Position numbers and translations under genes: made by a program. The notes below the pieces were generated by a model. That model saw only the letters and a program-made list of their open reading frames with translations. It made no database searches and had not been told where the DNA came from. DNA of 42,330 nt from NCBI GenBank assembly GCA_016200085.1, contig JACQFL010000015.1:1-42330 (forward strand), written 5' to 3'. Shown piece after piece: positions 18,226 through 27,704 of this stretch. The DNA is from Candidatus Rokuibacteriota bacterium (GTDB lineage: Bacteria; Methylomirabilota; Methylomirabilia; Rokubacteriales; CSP1-6). Each line of letters begins with the position of its first letter. Positions within the stretch are counted from its first letter, which is position 1.

Positions 18226-21200
18226 TCAGCACTCGTTGAAGCCGCACGACAGGCACTTCTTGCAGCCCTCCTCGTAGATGAAGGTCGCCTGGCCGCACTC
18301 CTTGCAGAGGTCGCCCACGGGGCGCTTGTCGGCCGCGTGCACGGGCAACGCGGGCGCGGGCTTCACCTGCCCGATGTGCTCGGCCAGCGTGCGGGCCATG
18401 GCGTCCGGCAGCGAGAGGATCTTGGTCGGCCCGAAGCCGATCGGCTGGGCGCCCCCGATGCGCGAGAGCTGGCTGATGACCTCCTCGAGCCGGCGCTGCG
18501 CCGACAGCGGCGAGGGCATGCGCAGCGTGAGCGAGATGAGCCGCCCCAGGGCCTCGGCGACGGCCATGATGTCCGACCCGCCTTTACCGACCTGCAGGAA
18601 GACCTCGAAGGGCTCGTTCTCGGGCGTGTTGTTCACGGTGATGAAGGCGGTGCCGATCGGCGTCTCGGTCCGGTAGGTCGCGCCCTGCAGGCTGTGCGGG
18701 CGCGGCTTGATCACCACGGCGCCGCCGGCGAGCGCGGCCTCGGCGGCCTTGTCCTTCTTGCCCACGCCCACGTTGAGCACCTGCTCGCCCTTGCAGCCGT
18801 CGCGGAAGACGGTGATGCCGAGACAGCCGAGCTCCCACGCCAGCCGGTAGGCGCGGGCCACGTCGCCCTCGGTGGCCTCGTTGGGCAGGTTGATCGTCTT
18901 GGACACGCCGTTGTCGGTGTAGCGCTGGAACGCCGCCTGGTGCCGCACGTGCCACTCGAAGACGATCTCGTGCGCGGTCCGGAACACGCGCTCGGCCTCG
19001 GGCGGCACGCCGGGGATGCCGTGCAGCGTCCCGCGCTTGGCGATCTCGGCCATGAGCGCATCCGAGAACCAGCCCTGCTCGCGGGCGATCGCCTCGAACG
19101 TCTCGTTGACGAAGGTGAGCACGCGCTCGCCGTCCGACTGCTTCACACGATGCTCGAAGGCGAGCGCGAAGATCGGCTCGACGCCGGACGAGCAGCCCGC
19201 GATCATCGAGATCGTCCCGGTGGGGGCGATGGTGGTGACCGTCGAGTTGCGCATCGGCCGCACGGTCGTGTAGATCGACCGGCTCCAGTTCGGGAACGGC
19301 CCGCGCTCCTCGGCGAGCTTGGAGGATTGGTCGTGGGACTTCTCCTTCACGAAGGCCATGAGGCGGTCGCCGAGGGCGATCGCCTCCTGGCTGTCGTAGG
19401 GGATGCCGAGCAGGAACAGGAGATCCGCCAAGCCCATGATCCCGAGCCCGATCCGGCGGTTCGCCTTCACGGTGGCGTCGATCTCGGGCAGCGGATAGGG
19501 ATTCATCTCGATGACGTCGTCGAGGAAGCGCACGGCCAGCCGCACCACACGCTCCATCTCGTCCCAGTCGACCGACATCTCGCCGCTCTCGCCGCGGCGG
19601 GCGAAGCGCGCGACGTTGAGCGAGCCGAGGTTGCACGCCTCGTTGGGCAACAACGGCTGCTCGCCACATTGATGAACAACGAACCCGTTAGCGATCATCG
19701 AATGGCTTTGCGGCTCCGTGAGATCGTAGACCGGCCGCACGCCGCTCGGCTCCACCGCCTCCACCAGATCGCTGAACTTCTGGGCGTAGAAGCCCCGGAA
19801 GCGGACGTTCGTCAGACGACCCTGCTTGGCGTTGAGGAACCCGACCTCGGTCCGGAAGACTTCGCGGGACTTGCCGAAGATCCCGAGCTCATACAGGACG
19901 CCGTCAGAGCTGTAGGAGCGAAGCCCTGTGGAGCTCGCGTACTCGAACAGGCCCTTCCGCGCCGGCCGCGAGCGGTCGAAGATCTGGCTCTTGATGCCGA
20001 GGTGCAGGAGCAGCCGCTGTACACCGCACAGGAGCTCGCGGCTCTTCGACGTGAGCGCGATCCACGAGCTGTTGCTCTTCGGGTTGTCGCGGACGGTCCC
20101 ATCGGCCGTGAAGAGCGCCCGGAGGAACCCGACCACCGCTTCTCGCGGGGCCGTGAAGAGGCTCGTCGGGACGGCCTTCTTCGCCGCCGCCTCCGGCCGA
20201 ACCCCGAGCGCGAGGAAGAAGTCGACGAAGAACTTCCCGTGATACGACAGGCGCATGACGCCGCGCTCGCGCTCGACGGCGCGGACCGCTTGACCGTACC
20301 AGCCGTCCAGCACGGGCTTGATCCGCTCCAGCATGTCGACGTCGTGGGGCCCGAAGGAGAATCCCACGCGGCAATTCCGATCGCCGGCCCTCAGCCACCC
20401 ATCACCCACGAGCCAGCCGAGCACGACGCCGAGGTCGCCCGTCCACGCGGTGGGCAACGCGTGGCGATAGGCACGGCCGTTCCGGCCGCGGAACTCGCTC
20501 GCGACCTCGAACGGGAGCGCGGGGTCGGCCGCGAAGCTGCCAGGATCACTCTGGATCAACACGCGATCGGCACCCACTTTCAGATCGCCCGCGCTGACCC
20601 AGCCGCGCTCGGTCATGAAGCGGTGGTCCGGCGTGCACACCAGCTCGAAGCCCGCGTGGGTGCGAACCGTGACGGTCTCCCGCTCGCCGGTCGGGAACGC
20701 GCGCGTGATGGGCAGACAGCCATTGACGTACGAGGAGATCGGAACGTCGTGGGTGCCTTCCCACACCAGGAGCCGGCTCGGCAACAGTCGCTGATCGACC
20801 TGAACGGCCACGCCGCCGGCCGCGTACCCACTGGCAAGACGATCGATGCGGAGGAGACCGCGATCGGTGGCGATCCGCGCCTCTCCGGTCACACACGGAT
20901 TCGTCGCCTCGATCGACCCGATGGCCGGGGTGGGGTTGGCGGGGCTGGCGTTGATCCGGTCGAGGAACACCATGCCGGGATCGCCCGTCCGCCACGCCGC
21001 CCGCACGATCCGCTCGAAGACCTGCTGCGCCGACAGGGTGGTGACGACCGCGCCCGTGTGCGGGTTGATCAGGTCGTACTCCGTGCCCTTCTCGAGCGCC
21101 TCCATGAACGCGTCGGTGGCGGCCACGGAGATGTTGAAGTTCGTGATGCCGCCGTCGAGCTTGCAGTCGATGAACTCGAGGATGTCGGGGTGGTCGACCC

Positions 21201-21741
21201 TCAGGATGCCCATGTTGGCGCCCCGCCGGGTCCCCCCCTGCTTGACGGCCTCGGTCGCGCTGTTGAAGACGCGCAGGAAGGACACGGGGCCCGAGGCCCG
21301 CCCGCCCGTCGAGGCGACCAGATCGTCCTTGGGGCGCAGGCGCGAGAAGGCGAACCCCGTGCCGCCGCCGGACTTGTGGATGATGGCCGCCGCCTTGACG
21401 GAGTCGAAGATCTCCTCCATCGAGTCGCCGACTGGCAGCACGTAGCAGGCCGAGTACTGCAGGCCGTTGCCCTTGCCCGCGTTCATGAGCGTCGGGGAGT
21501 TCGGGAGGAACTCGCCCTCGACCATCATGTCGTAGAAGGCGGTGGCGATCTCGTGCTCCGCTGCCGGGCTCCGCCCGTACCGCGCCTCGCCGGCGGCAAT
21601 GGACTGGGCGACCCGCCAGCACATCTCCTCCGGGGTCTCGACGACCTCACCATCCCTCCTGGTCAGGTATCGCTCCCGGAGCACGCGCAGCGCGGCATCG
21701 GTCCACTTGCCGACCTTGGTCGGGCGGGCTTCTGACAGCAT
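18226..21741 (-). CDS. nrdJ: Adenosylcobalamin-dependent (class II) ribonucleotide reductase with intein
   Basis: 1171 codons; after removal of a 409-residue intein (283-691) the mature enzyme would be 762 residues. It reduces ribonucleotides to deoxyribonucleotides using a B12-generated thiyl radical and needs no oxygen. Visible features are NSPTLMNAG, the redox cysteine C99 in LQYSACYVL, KSGGGTGFAFSRLRP, the finger-loop CGEQPLLPNEACNLGS with the thiyl-radical cysteine C692 and its redox partner C703 (11 apart, as in the Thermotoga enzyme), and TGTISMIAGCSSGVEP. The C-terminal cysteine cluster CKECGQ...CKKCLSCGFNEC is thought to deliver electrons or bind zinc. A strong GGAGGAGGAG lies upstream of the ATG. 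A possible NrdR box lies in the divergent region toward tolC. Confidence 0.96.
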   Translation of the reverse strand: MLSEARPTKVGKWTDAALRVLRERYLTRRDGEVVETPEEMCWRVAQSIAAGEARYGRSPAAEHEIATAFYDMMVEGEFLPNSPTLMNAGKGNGLQYSACYVLPVGDSMEEIFDSVKAAAIIHKSGGGTGFAFSRLRPKDDLVASTGGRASGPVSFLRVFNSATEAVKQGGTRRGANMGILRVDHPDILEFIDCKLDGGITNFNISVAATDAFMEALEKGTEYDLINPHTGAVVTTLSAQQVFERIVRAAWRTGDPGMVFLDRINASPANPTPAIGSIEATNPCVTGEARIATDRGLLRIDRLASGYAAGGVAVQVDQRLLPSRLLVWEGTHDVPISSYVNGCLPITRAFPTGERETVTVRTHAGFELVCTPDHRFMTERGWVSAGDLKVGADRVLIQSDPGSFAADPALPFEVASEFRGRNGRAYRHALPTAWTGDLGVVLGWLVGDGWLRAGDRNCRVGFSFGPHDVDMLERIKPVLDGWYGQAVRAVERERGVMRLSYHGKFFVDFFLALGVRPEAAAKKAVPTSLFTAPREAVVGFLRALFTADGTVRDNPKSNSSWIALTSKSRELLCGVQRLLLHLGIKSQIFDRSRPARKGLFEYASSTGLRSYSSDGVLYELGIFGKSREVFRTEVGFLNAKQGRLTNVRFRGFYAQKFSDLVEAVEPSGVRPVYDLTEPQSHSMIANGFVVHQCGEQPLLPNEACNLGSLNVARFARRGESGEMSVDWDEMERVVRLAVRFLDDVIEMNPYPLPEIDATVKANRRIGLGIMGLADLLFLLGIPYDSQEAIALGDRLMAFVKEKSHDQSSKLAEERGPFPNWSRSIYTTVRPMRNSTVTTIAPTGTISMIAGCSSGVEPIFALAFEHRVKQSDGERVLTFVNETFEAIAREQGWFSDALMAEIAKRGTLHGIPGVPPEAERVFRTAHEIVFEWHVRHQAAFQRYTDNGVSKTINLPNEATEGDVARAYRLAWELGCLGITVFRDGCKGEQVLNVGVGKKDKAAEAALAGGAVVIKPRPHSLQGATYRTETPIGTAFITVNNTPENEPFEVFLQVGKGGSDIMAVAEALGRLISLTLRMPSPLSAQRRLEEVISQLSRIGGAQPIGFGPTKILSLPDAMARTLAEHIGQVKPAPALPVHAADKRPVGDLCKECGQATFIYEEGCKKCLSCGFNEC
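19669..20895 (-). other. LAGLIDADG-type intein inside NrdJ
   Basis: The protein insert runs from C283 (after IEATNP) to Q691 (before CGEQPL), 409 residues. Block A is CVTGEARIATDRGLLRIDRL. Block B holds the TxxH motif in VCTPDHRFMTERGW. Two LAGLIDADG-like helices, LGWLVGDGW and FLRALFTADG, each keep their acidic residue, so the homing endonuclease may be active. Blocks F and G read VYDLTEPQSHSMIANGFVVH then Q, followed by the +1 cysteine. The last residue is glutamine, not the usual asparagine; a few known inteins splice with Gln. The +1 residue is NrdJ's catalytic cysteine. Rare codons (CAA, TGT) at the junctions hint at foreign origin. Confidence 0.93.
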
Positions 21742-21825
21742 CCTGCTCCTCCTCCATCCCTCTGCGGCGGTCTCCGGACGGCGCTGCGGCGTGAGGCGCC
21801 TGAAACACTAGCGTACTACCGCGAC

Positions 21826-21841
21826 CTCCTATATCTTGTGG
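21826..21841. promoter_or_regulatory. Possible NrdR box
   Basis: CTCCTATATCTTGTGG matches the 16-bp NrdR consensus acaCwAtATaTwGtgt at most conserved core positions (C, T/A, ATAT, T, T, G, T, G). It lies 85 bp upstream of the nrdJ ATG, a normal place for NrdR control of ribonucleotide reductase genes. A second box at the usual ~31-bp spacing was not found; a weak half-match starts at 21805. Confidence 0.35.
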
Positions 21842-21890
21842 TGAGGCGGAATCTAGCACGCAGCATGTCGGGGGCGTCAAGAAAAAAGGT

Positions 21891-21923
21891 GTCCACCGCC
21901 CGTCCACCGGCTGTCCACCGCCC
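21891..21923 (+). repeat. Three 11-bp direct repeats upstream of tolC
   Basis: GTCCACCG occurs at 21891, 21902 and 21913, each copy followed by C/G-rich filler, giving an exact 11-bp (one helical turn) period. Such phasing suggests a protein-binding site, perhaps an operator for the efflux operon. Chance slippage is the alternative. Confidence 0.4.
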
Positions 21924-22053
21924 GCCCTCCGCGATGACGCGGAGCGCCGATGCCGTGAATGCAGCGCAGGCTCGGCGCCGTCTGACCGGGGCTGAAGATC
22001 GGCGTGCTATTCTCGGGCCGGCACCCATCACCAATTGCTTCGGGGGAGACTGG

Positions 22054-23499
22054 ATGAAGATCGCGGTCGTTGCGGTCCTCATGCTCGGCGCAACGGTCGT
22101 GACCGCAGGAGCCCAGGGGCTCCCAGGCACCCAGCAGCAGACCGGTCCCGCGCCCGCACCGCCGGCCGCGCCGGCACCCGCGCCCGCCATGACACCGGCG
22201 ACCCCGACCCCCGCGCCGCCGGCGGCGACGGCAGACTCCCCCCCGCCGGCGCCGGGAGGCCGGCCGTCACTCCTCGGGCGCGTGATCGATCTGGACGAGG
22301 CGGTCGCCATCGGGCTGGAGGCGAACCCCAGCATCCAGCAGCGGCTCTACGCCTACGCCGCCGCGCGCTACGCCGTGGACCAGGTCCTCGCGCCCCTGAT
22401 GCCGCAGCTCACGGGCTCGGTCTCGGCCACCAAGAGCCAGAACGTGCTGCTGTCGACCAGCCCGACCAGCGGCGTCACGACGAAGTTCACGACCGCCCGC
22501 GAGATGAACCAGACGTTCCTCGCCCAGGTCACGCTGTCCCAGATCCTCTTCGACTTCGGCAAGACCATGGCGGCCACCGACGCCGCCAAAAAGCTCGCCG
22601 AGGTCTCGCTGCAGAGCGTCGAGCTGCAGCGCCAGCTCATCTCGCTGACGATCAAGCAGGCGTACACGAACATCCTCTTCGCCAAGCGGCTGGAGCAGGT
22701 GGCCCTGCAGGCGGTGTCGCGCGCCCAGCTGAACCTCAAGTCGGCCCAGGGCTTCTACGAGGTCGGCACCCGCCCGAAGTCCGACGTCGTGCGGGCCGAG
22801 GTCGACGTCGCCAACGCCCGGGTGGACATCATCCGGGCGCGCAACGCCCAGCGGCTCGGCCTGTTCGCGCTCAACACCGCCATGGGGATCGCCGTCGACA
22901 CGCCCACCCAGATCCGGGACAACCTCGTCTACCAGCCGGTGACCATGGACTCGGTCAAGCTGCGTGAGGAGGCGCTCCAGAGCCGGCCGGAGTACAAGCA
23001 GGCCAAGCTCCAGGCCCAGCAGTCCGAGGCGCTGCTGCGCGGCGCCACCCGTGCCTTCTTCCCGAGCGTCACGGGCAGCGGCTCGTACTCGGGCGCCAGC
23101 ACGGAGCTGAATCCGGCGTGGGCGCTCACGCTGTCGCTCAACTGGACGCTCTTCGACGGCGGCGGCCTGATCGCCGCGTACCGGGTGGCCAACGCCAACT
23201 TCGAGGCGGCCAAGGCCAACGTCGCGGCGAGCGGGCTGGACATCTCGAACCAGGTCGAGCAGTCGTGGAGCACGGTCACCGAGGCCCAGGAGCGGATCCA
23301 GGCCGCCCAGGCCGCGGTCGCCTCCGCCCAGGAGAACTTCCGCCTCGCGCAGGGCCGGTTCGACGCCGGGGTGGGCACCATCCTCGAGCTCACCGACGCC
23401 CAGCTGGCGCTGACCCAGGCCCAGAACACGGAGGCCCAGGCGCTGGCCGACTTCAAGAACGCGCTCTATGCGCTCGATCGGGCGGTCGGCCGGCGGTAA
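22054..23499 (+). CDS. TolC-family outer-membrane efflux protein
   Basis: 481 residues. The ATG at 22054 follows GGGGGAG and opens a signal peptide (MKIAVVAVLMLGATVVTAGA), then a Pro/Ala-rich linker (about 25-75). Two outer-membrane-efflux repeats follow: long heptad-rich helices around LIDLDEAVAIGLEANPSIQ and again KLREEALQSRPEYKQAKLQA. Typical features are DFGKTMAATDAAKKLAEV, VGTRPKSDVVRAEVDVANA and, near the end, FDAGVGTILELTDAQLAL. It would form the trimeric channel-tunnel for the adjoining MacAB-type pump. The longer upstream frame is not supported. The macA-like gene begins 39 bp downstream, so the two are probably co-transcribed. Confidence 0.92.
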   Translation: MKIAVVAVLMLGATVVTAGAQGLPGTQQQTGPAPAPPAAPAPAPAMTPATPTPAPPAATADSPPPAPGGRPSLLGRVIDLDEAVAIGLEANPSIQQRLYAYAAARYAVDQVLAPLMPQLTGSVSATKSQNVLLSTSPTSGVTTKFTTAREMNQTFLAQVTLSQILFDFGKTMAATDAAKKLAEVSLQSVELQRQLISLTIKQAYTNILFAKRLEQVALQAVSRAQLNLKSAQGFYEVGTRPKSDVVRAEVDVANARVDIIRARNAQRLGLFALNTAMGIAVDTPTQIRDNLVYQPVTMDSVKLREEALQSRPEYKQAKLQAQQSEALLRGATRAFFPSVTGSGSYSGASTELNPAWALTLSLNWTLFDGGGLIAAYRVANANFEAAKANVAASGLDISNQVEQSWSTVTEAQERIQAAQAAVASAQENFRLAQGRFDAGVGTILELTDAQLALTQAQNTEAQALADFKNALYALDRAVGRR

Positions 23500-23538
23500 T
23501 CTCGAAATAGCGAGCGGTTGGCGAGCGTCCTACCAGTG

Positions 23539-25226
23539 ATGAAGCGGGTGGTCTGGTTCGTGGGGTTCATCCTCGTCGTCGCCATCGGCGTCGTGGGTTA
23601 CCTCTATGCCCAGAGCCGGGGCGGCGCGCCGAAGTTCCGTACCGCCAAGGTCGAGCGCGGGCCGCTGACCGCGGCCGTGTCGGCGACCGGCAACCTCAAC
23701 GCCGTCATCACCGTCCAGGTCGGCAGCCAGGTCTCCGGCCAGATCCAGAAGCTCTTCGCGGACTTCAACTCGGTGGTCAAGCGCGGCCAGGTGATCGCCC
23801 AGATCGATCCCGAGCTCTTCCAGGCCCAGGTCAACCAGGCGAAGGCCGATGTCGAGGCGTCGAGAGCGGCGGTGCTGAACCAGACCGCCACGGTCGAGAA
23901 GGCGCGCGCCGACGTCGAGAGCGCGCGGGCCGCGCAGGCCCAGGGCAAGGCGCAGAGCGTGAAGGCCGGGGCCGCCATGGCCGACGCCCGGCGCATCCAC
24001 GAGCGCAACGTGGAGCTGTTCCGCCGCAACCTGATCGCCGCCCAGGACCGCGACACCGCCCAGGCCAACGCCGATCAGGCGGTGGCCCAGTACGAGGCCG
24101 CGCAGGCCAACGAGCAGGCCCTGGGGGCGGCCATCCAGTCCGCGCAGGCCCAGTTCCGCGTACAGGAGGCCGCGCTCTCGGCCGCCCGGGCCACGGTCCA
24201 GCAGAAGCAGGCGGCGCTCAAGCAGGCTCAGATCAACCTCGACCACACGACCATCTCCGCGCCCGTCGACGGCGTCGTCGTCTCCCGCGCGGTGGACGTC
24301 GGCCAGACGGTCGCGGCCAGCCTGCAGGCGCCCGTGCTGTTCACGATCGCCCAGGACCTCACCAAGATGCAGGTCGAGACGAGCGTGGACGAGGCCGACA
24401 TCGGCCGGATCCGCGAGAGCGGCCCCGCGACGTTCACGGTGGACGCCTTCGCGGGCCAGACGTTCACGGGCACGATCACGCAGATCCGCAAGGCGGCCCT
24501 GATCGTCCAGAACGTCGTCACCTACATCGTGGTGGTCGGGGTCGACAACCCCGGCGGGCGGCTGCTGCCCGGCATGACCGCCAACGTCAAGCTCGCCTAC
24601 GCGGAGAAGCCGAGCGTGCTCAAGGTGCCCAATGCCGCCCTCCGCTTCCGGCCGCCGGGCGAGGCTCCACCGGTCCCGGGCGGCGCTGGCGGGGCTGGCG
24701 GCGGCAGAGGCGCCGGTGGCGGCGGCGGGCCCGGGCCGGCGGCGCCCGGCGGGGGTGCAGGCGGCGGTCAGGGACGCGGCGGCGGCAACATCCGCGAGCG
24801 GCTGGTGAGCGAGCTCAAGCTCACCGCGGTCCAGCAGGCCAGGCTCGACCCGATCCTCGAGGACGCCCGCCAGCAGATGCGCGGGCTGCAGGGCCTGCCC
24901 GATCAGGAGCGCCAGGCCCAGGGCCAGAAGATCCGCGAGGCGAGCCGCCAGAAGATCCGCGAGATCCTGACCGCGGAGCAGCGCGGGAAGTACGATCAGA
25001 TGACCGCGGCCATCGCCGATCCCCGCGCGGCGAGCTCGGCCGGTCGGGCGTTCGTCCTCGACGCCGAGGGCAAGCCCAAGGCCCTGAGCCTGCGGCTCGG
25101 GATCAGCGACGGCAACGCGACCGAGGTGCTGTCGGGCGAGCTGCAGGAAGGCCAGGAGGTCATCATCGGCCTGGGCGGCGCCAAGGGCAGCACCGGCGGC
25201 GCCACGGGGGCCCCGCGCCTGAGGCT

Positions 25227-25230
<4 letters not shown>
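23539..25230 (+). CDS. MacA-type periplasmic adaptor with inserted LTxxQ (Spy/CpxP-like) segment
   Basis: 563 residues from the ATG at 23539 (a TTG at 23518 would add seven). An N-terminal membrane anchor (VVWFVGFILVVAIGVVGYLY) is followed by a split lipoyl/barrel-sandwich domain (QVGSQVSGQIQKL and ISAPVDGVVVSRAVDVGQTV) flanking a long Ala/Gln-rich coiled-coil hairpin (about 95-235). Beta-barrel strands follow up to KVPNAALRFRPPG. The odd part is a Gly-rich linker (about 377-418) and then about 70 residues with two LTxxQ motifs (LTAVQQARLDPIL and LTAEQRGKYDQM), as in Spy/CpxP chaperone-like stress sensors. A membrane-proximal domain closes the protein. It links the TolC-like channel to the MacB-like transporter. 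Confidence 0.92.
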
Positions 25231-25987
<757 letters not shown>

Positions 25988-25991
<4 letters not shown>

Positions 25992-27220
25992 ACGTGCTGC
26001 AGTCGGCGCGGATCGCCACGCGCGCCCTGCGCGTGAACAAGCTGCGCAGCGCGCTGACCATGCTCGGCATCATCATCGGGGTGGGCGCGGTGATCGCCAT
26101 GGTCGGCGTGGGCGCCGGCGCCCAGGCCCGCGTGGCCGAGCAGATCCAGAGCCTGGGCTCCAACCTCCTCGTCATCCTCTCGGGCAGCGTGAGCGCGGGC
26201 GGGATCCGCCTCGGGGCGGGCAGCCAGCTCACCATCACCGAGGAGGACGCCAGCGCGATCCAGCGGGAGGTCACGGCCGTCCAGGTGGCAGCACCGGGGA
26301 TGCGGGGCGGCGCGCAGATCGTGTTCGGCAATCTGAACTGGGGCACGGGGGTGCTGGGCGTGACCGGCAGCTATCTCGAGGCGCGCGACTGGGACATCGA
26401 CAGCGGCCGGCCCCTGGCCCAGGAGGACGTCGACGGCGCGACCAAGGTCGTGATGCTCGGCCAGACGGTGGCCCAGAACCTGTTCGGCGACGCCGACCCC
26501 CTCGGGCAGATCATCCGCATCAAGAAGGTCCCCTTCACGGTGATCGCGCTCCTCGATCGCAAGGGCCAGAATTCCTGGGGGCAGGACCAGGACGACATCG
26601 TGCTGATCCCGCTGTCGACGGCGAAGAAGAAGGTGCTCGGCGTCAGCCAGGCCAACGCCCGCTCGGTGGGCTTCATCTCGGTCAAGATTCGCGCCGGCGA
26701 GGACATGAGCGCCGCGGAGACCGAGATCCGGGAGCTGCTGCGCCAGCGCCACCGGCTGCAGCCCTATCAGGAAGACGACTTCAACGTGCGCAACCTCTCG
26801 GAGATCCTCCAGACCCAGGAGCAGTCCTCGCGCGTGATGACGTACCTGCTCGCGGCCATCGCCTCCGTCTCGCTGCTGGTGGGCGGTATCGGGATCATGA
26901 ACATCATGCTGGTGTCCGTCACCGAGCGCACGCGCGAGATCGGGCTGCGCATGGCGGTCGGCGCCCGCGGCCGCGACATCCTCGTGCAGTTCCTCGTGGA
27001 GGCGGTGACGCTGTCGCTCATCGGCGGGCTGATCGGCATCGCCGTGGGGATCGGGGGCTCGACCCTGATCAGCTACTTCGCGGAATGGCGCACCCTCGTC
27101 TCGGCGGAGTCCATCGTGATCGCCTTCGGCTTCTCGGCCGCGGTCGGCGTCTTCTTCGGCTTCTACCCGGCCAGGAAAGCCGCCCGGCTCGACCCCATCG
27201 ACGCCCTCCGCTACGAGTAG
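25988..27220 (+). CDS. MacB-like ABC transporter permease (FtsX domain)
   Basis: 410 residues; the start overlaps the ATPase stop (GTGA). The first transmembrane helix (LTMLGIIIGVGAVIAMVGVG) is followed by a large periplasmic MacB_PCD domain (about 45-285). A C-terminal FtsX domain has three more helices: the first contains LLAAIASVSLLVGGIGIMNI, then the cytoplasmic VTERTREIGLRMAVGARGRDI loop, and the last near IAFGFSAAVGVFFGFYPA. The protein ends in the family's ARKAARLDPIDALRYE. This is the complete MacB permease layout without the ATPase domain. Confidence 0.95.
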
Positions 27221-27230
27221 ACCCCCTTCG

Positions 27231-27704
27231 ATGCCGTCGAAACGCTCGCGTCGCGCCCGGCGGCGCCGGCCGCGCCCGTCCGTGGCGCCGCGTCCCACCC
27301 CCGCCGAGCGGCGCCTGCTCGACCTCGCGCGCGCGCTCGCCGAGCGGGCACGACCGATGGCCGATCCGCGGGAAGCCTGGCTGGCCACGCTCGGCGGGCT
27401 GGCCGCCGCGCACGCCGGCGATGGCCCGCTGCCCTCCGAGATCCGTGAGGCCGAGCGCCGGGCGCGGGACAAGACCCGGCGCCTGGCCCTGGCGTGGGCC
27501 CGTGAGCAGGTGCGGCTGGCGCTGGCCGAGGTGCTGGAGCGCGCGGCCGGAGCCGGCGCCGTCCGCGCCGACGTCGCCCCCGACGTCCTGGCCTGGCTCG
27601 TCCTCGCCGGCGCCGAGGCGCTGAGCCGGGAGGCGCCGGAGGCCGCCGCCGACCACGCGCGGGCGCTCGCCGACTTCACCCTCGCCGGCGCCCGCTCCCG
27701 CTGA
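27231..27704 (+). CDS. TetR-like C-terminal (ligand-binding) domain protein lacking a DNA-binding domain
   Basis: 157 residues, starting 10 bases after the permease stop. An Arg/Pro-rich leader (about 1-25) is followed by helices of the type LALAWAREQVRLALAEVLERAA, then GAVRADVAPDVLAWLVLAGAEAL and a closing helix. The phrase (A/G)xxRxDxxPDxLAWLVLAGxEAL is characteristic of TetR-family regulator C-terminal domains. No TetR helix-turn-helix is present, and the upstream bases belong to the permease gene. It may be a ligand-binding relic, or a partner of a regulator elsewhere. It overlaps the convergent DUF4149-like gene by 29 bp. Confidence 0.6.
   Translation: MPSKRSRRARRRRPRPSVAPRPTPAERRLLDLARALAERARPMADPREAWLATLGGLAAAHAGDGPLPSEIREAERRARDKTRRLALAWAREQVRLALAEVLERAAGAGAVRADVAPDVLAWLVLAGAEALSREAPEAAADHARALADFTLAGARSR

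Larger units (their letters stand above)
21742..22053. promoter_or_regulatory. Divergent control region between nrdJ and tolC
   Basis: A 312-bp stretch with no credible gene. From left to right it holds the nrdJ Shine-Dalgarno (complement of 21746-21755), a possible NrdR box (21826-21841), a short A-run (GAAAAAAGG near 21881), three 11-bp direct repeats (21891-21923) and the tolC Shine-Dalgarno GGGGGAG (22042-22048). No cobalamin riboswitch core was recognised. Promoter hexamers are not clear on either strand. Confidence 0.6.

Noticed and set aside
17491..21735. A 1414-residue plus-strand open frame opposite nrdJ, and similar long frames opposite uvrB, uvrC, leuS and murJ.
   Set aside because: They are antisense shadows produced by high GC content: Arg/His/Gly-rich, no domains, and they run across repeats, hairpins and gene borders.
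21742..22053. Cobalamin riboswitch in front of the B12-dependent reductase.
   Set aside because: No B12-box-like conserved core or suitable multi-stem layout was visible on the nrdJ strand.
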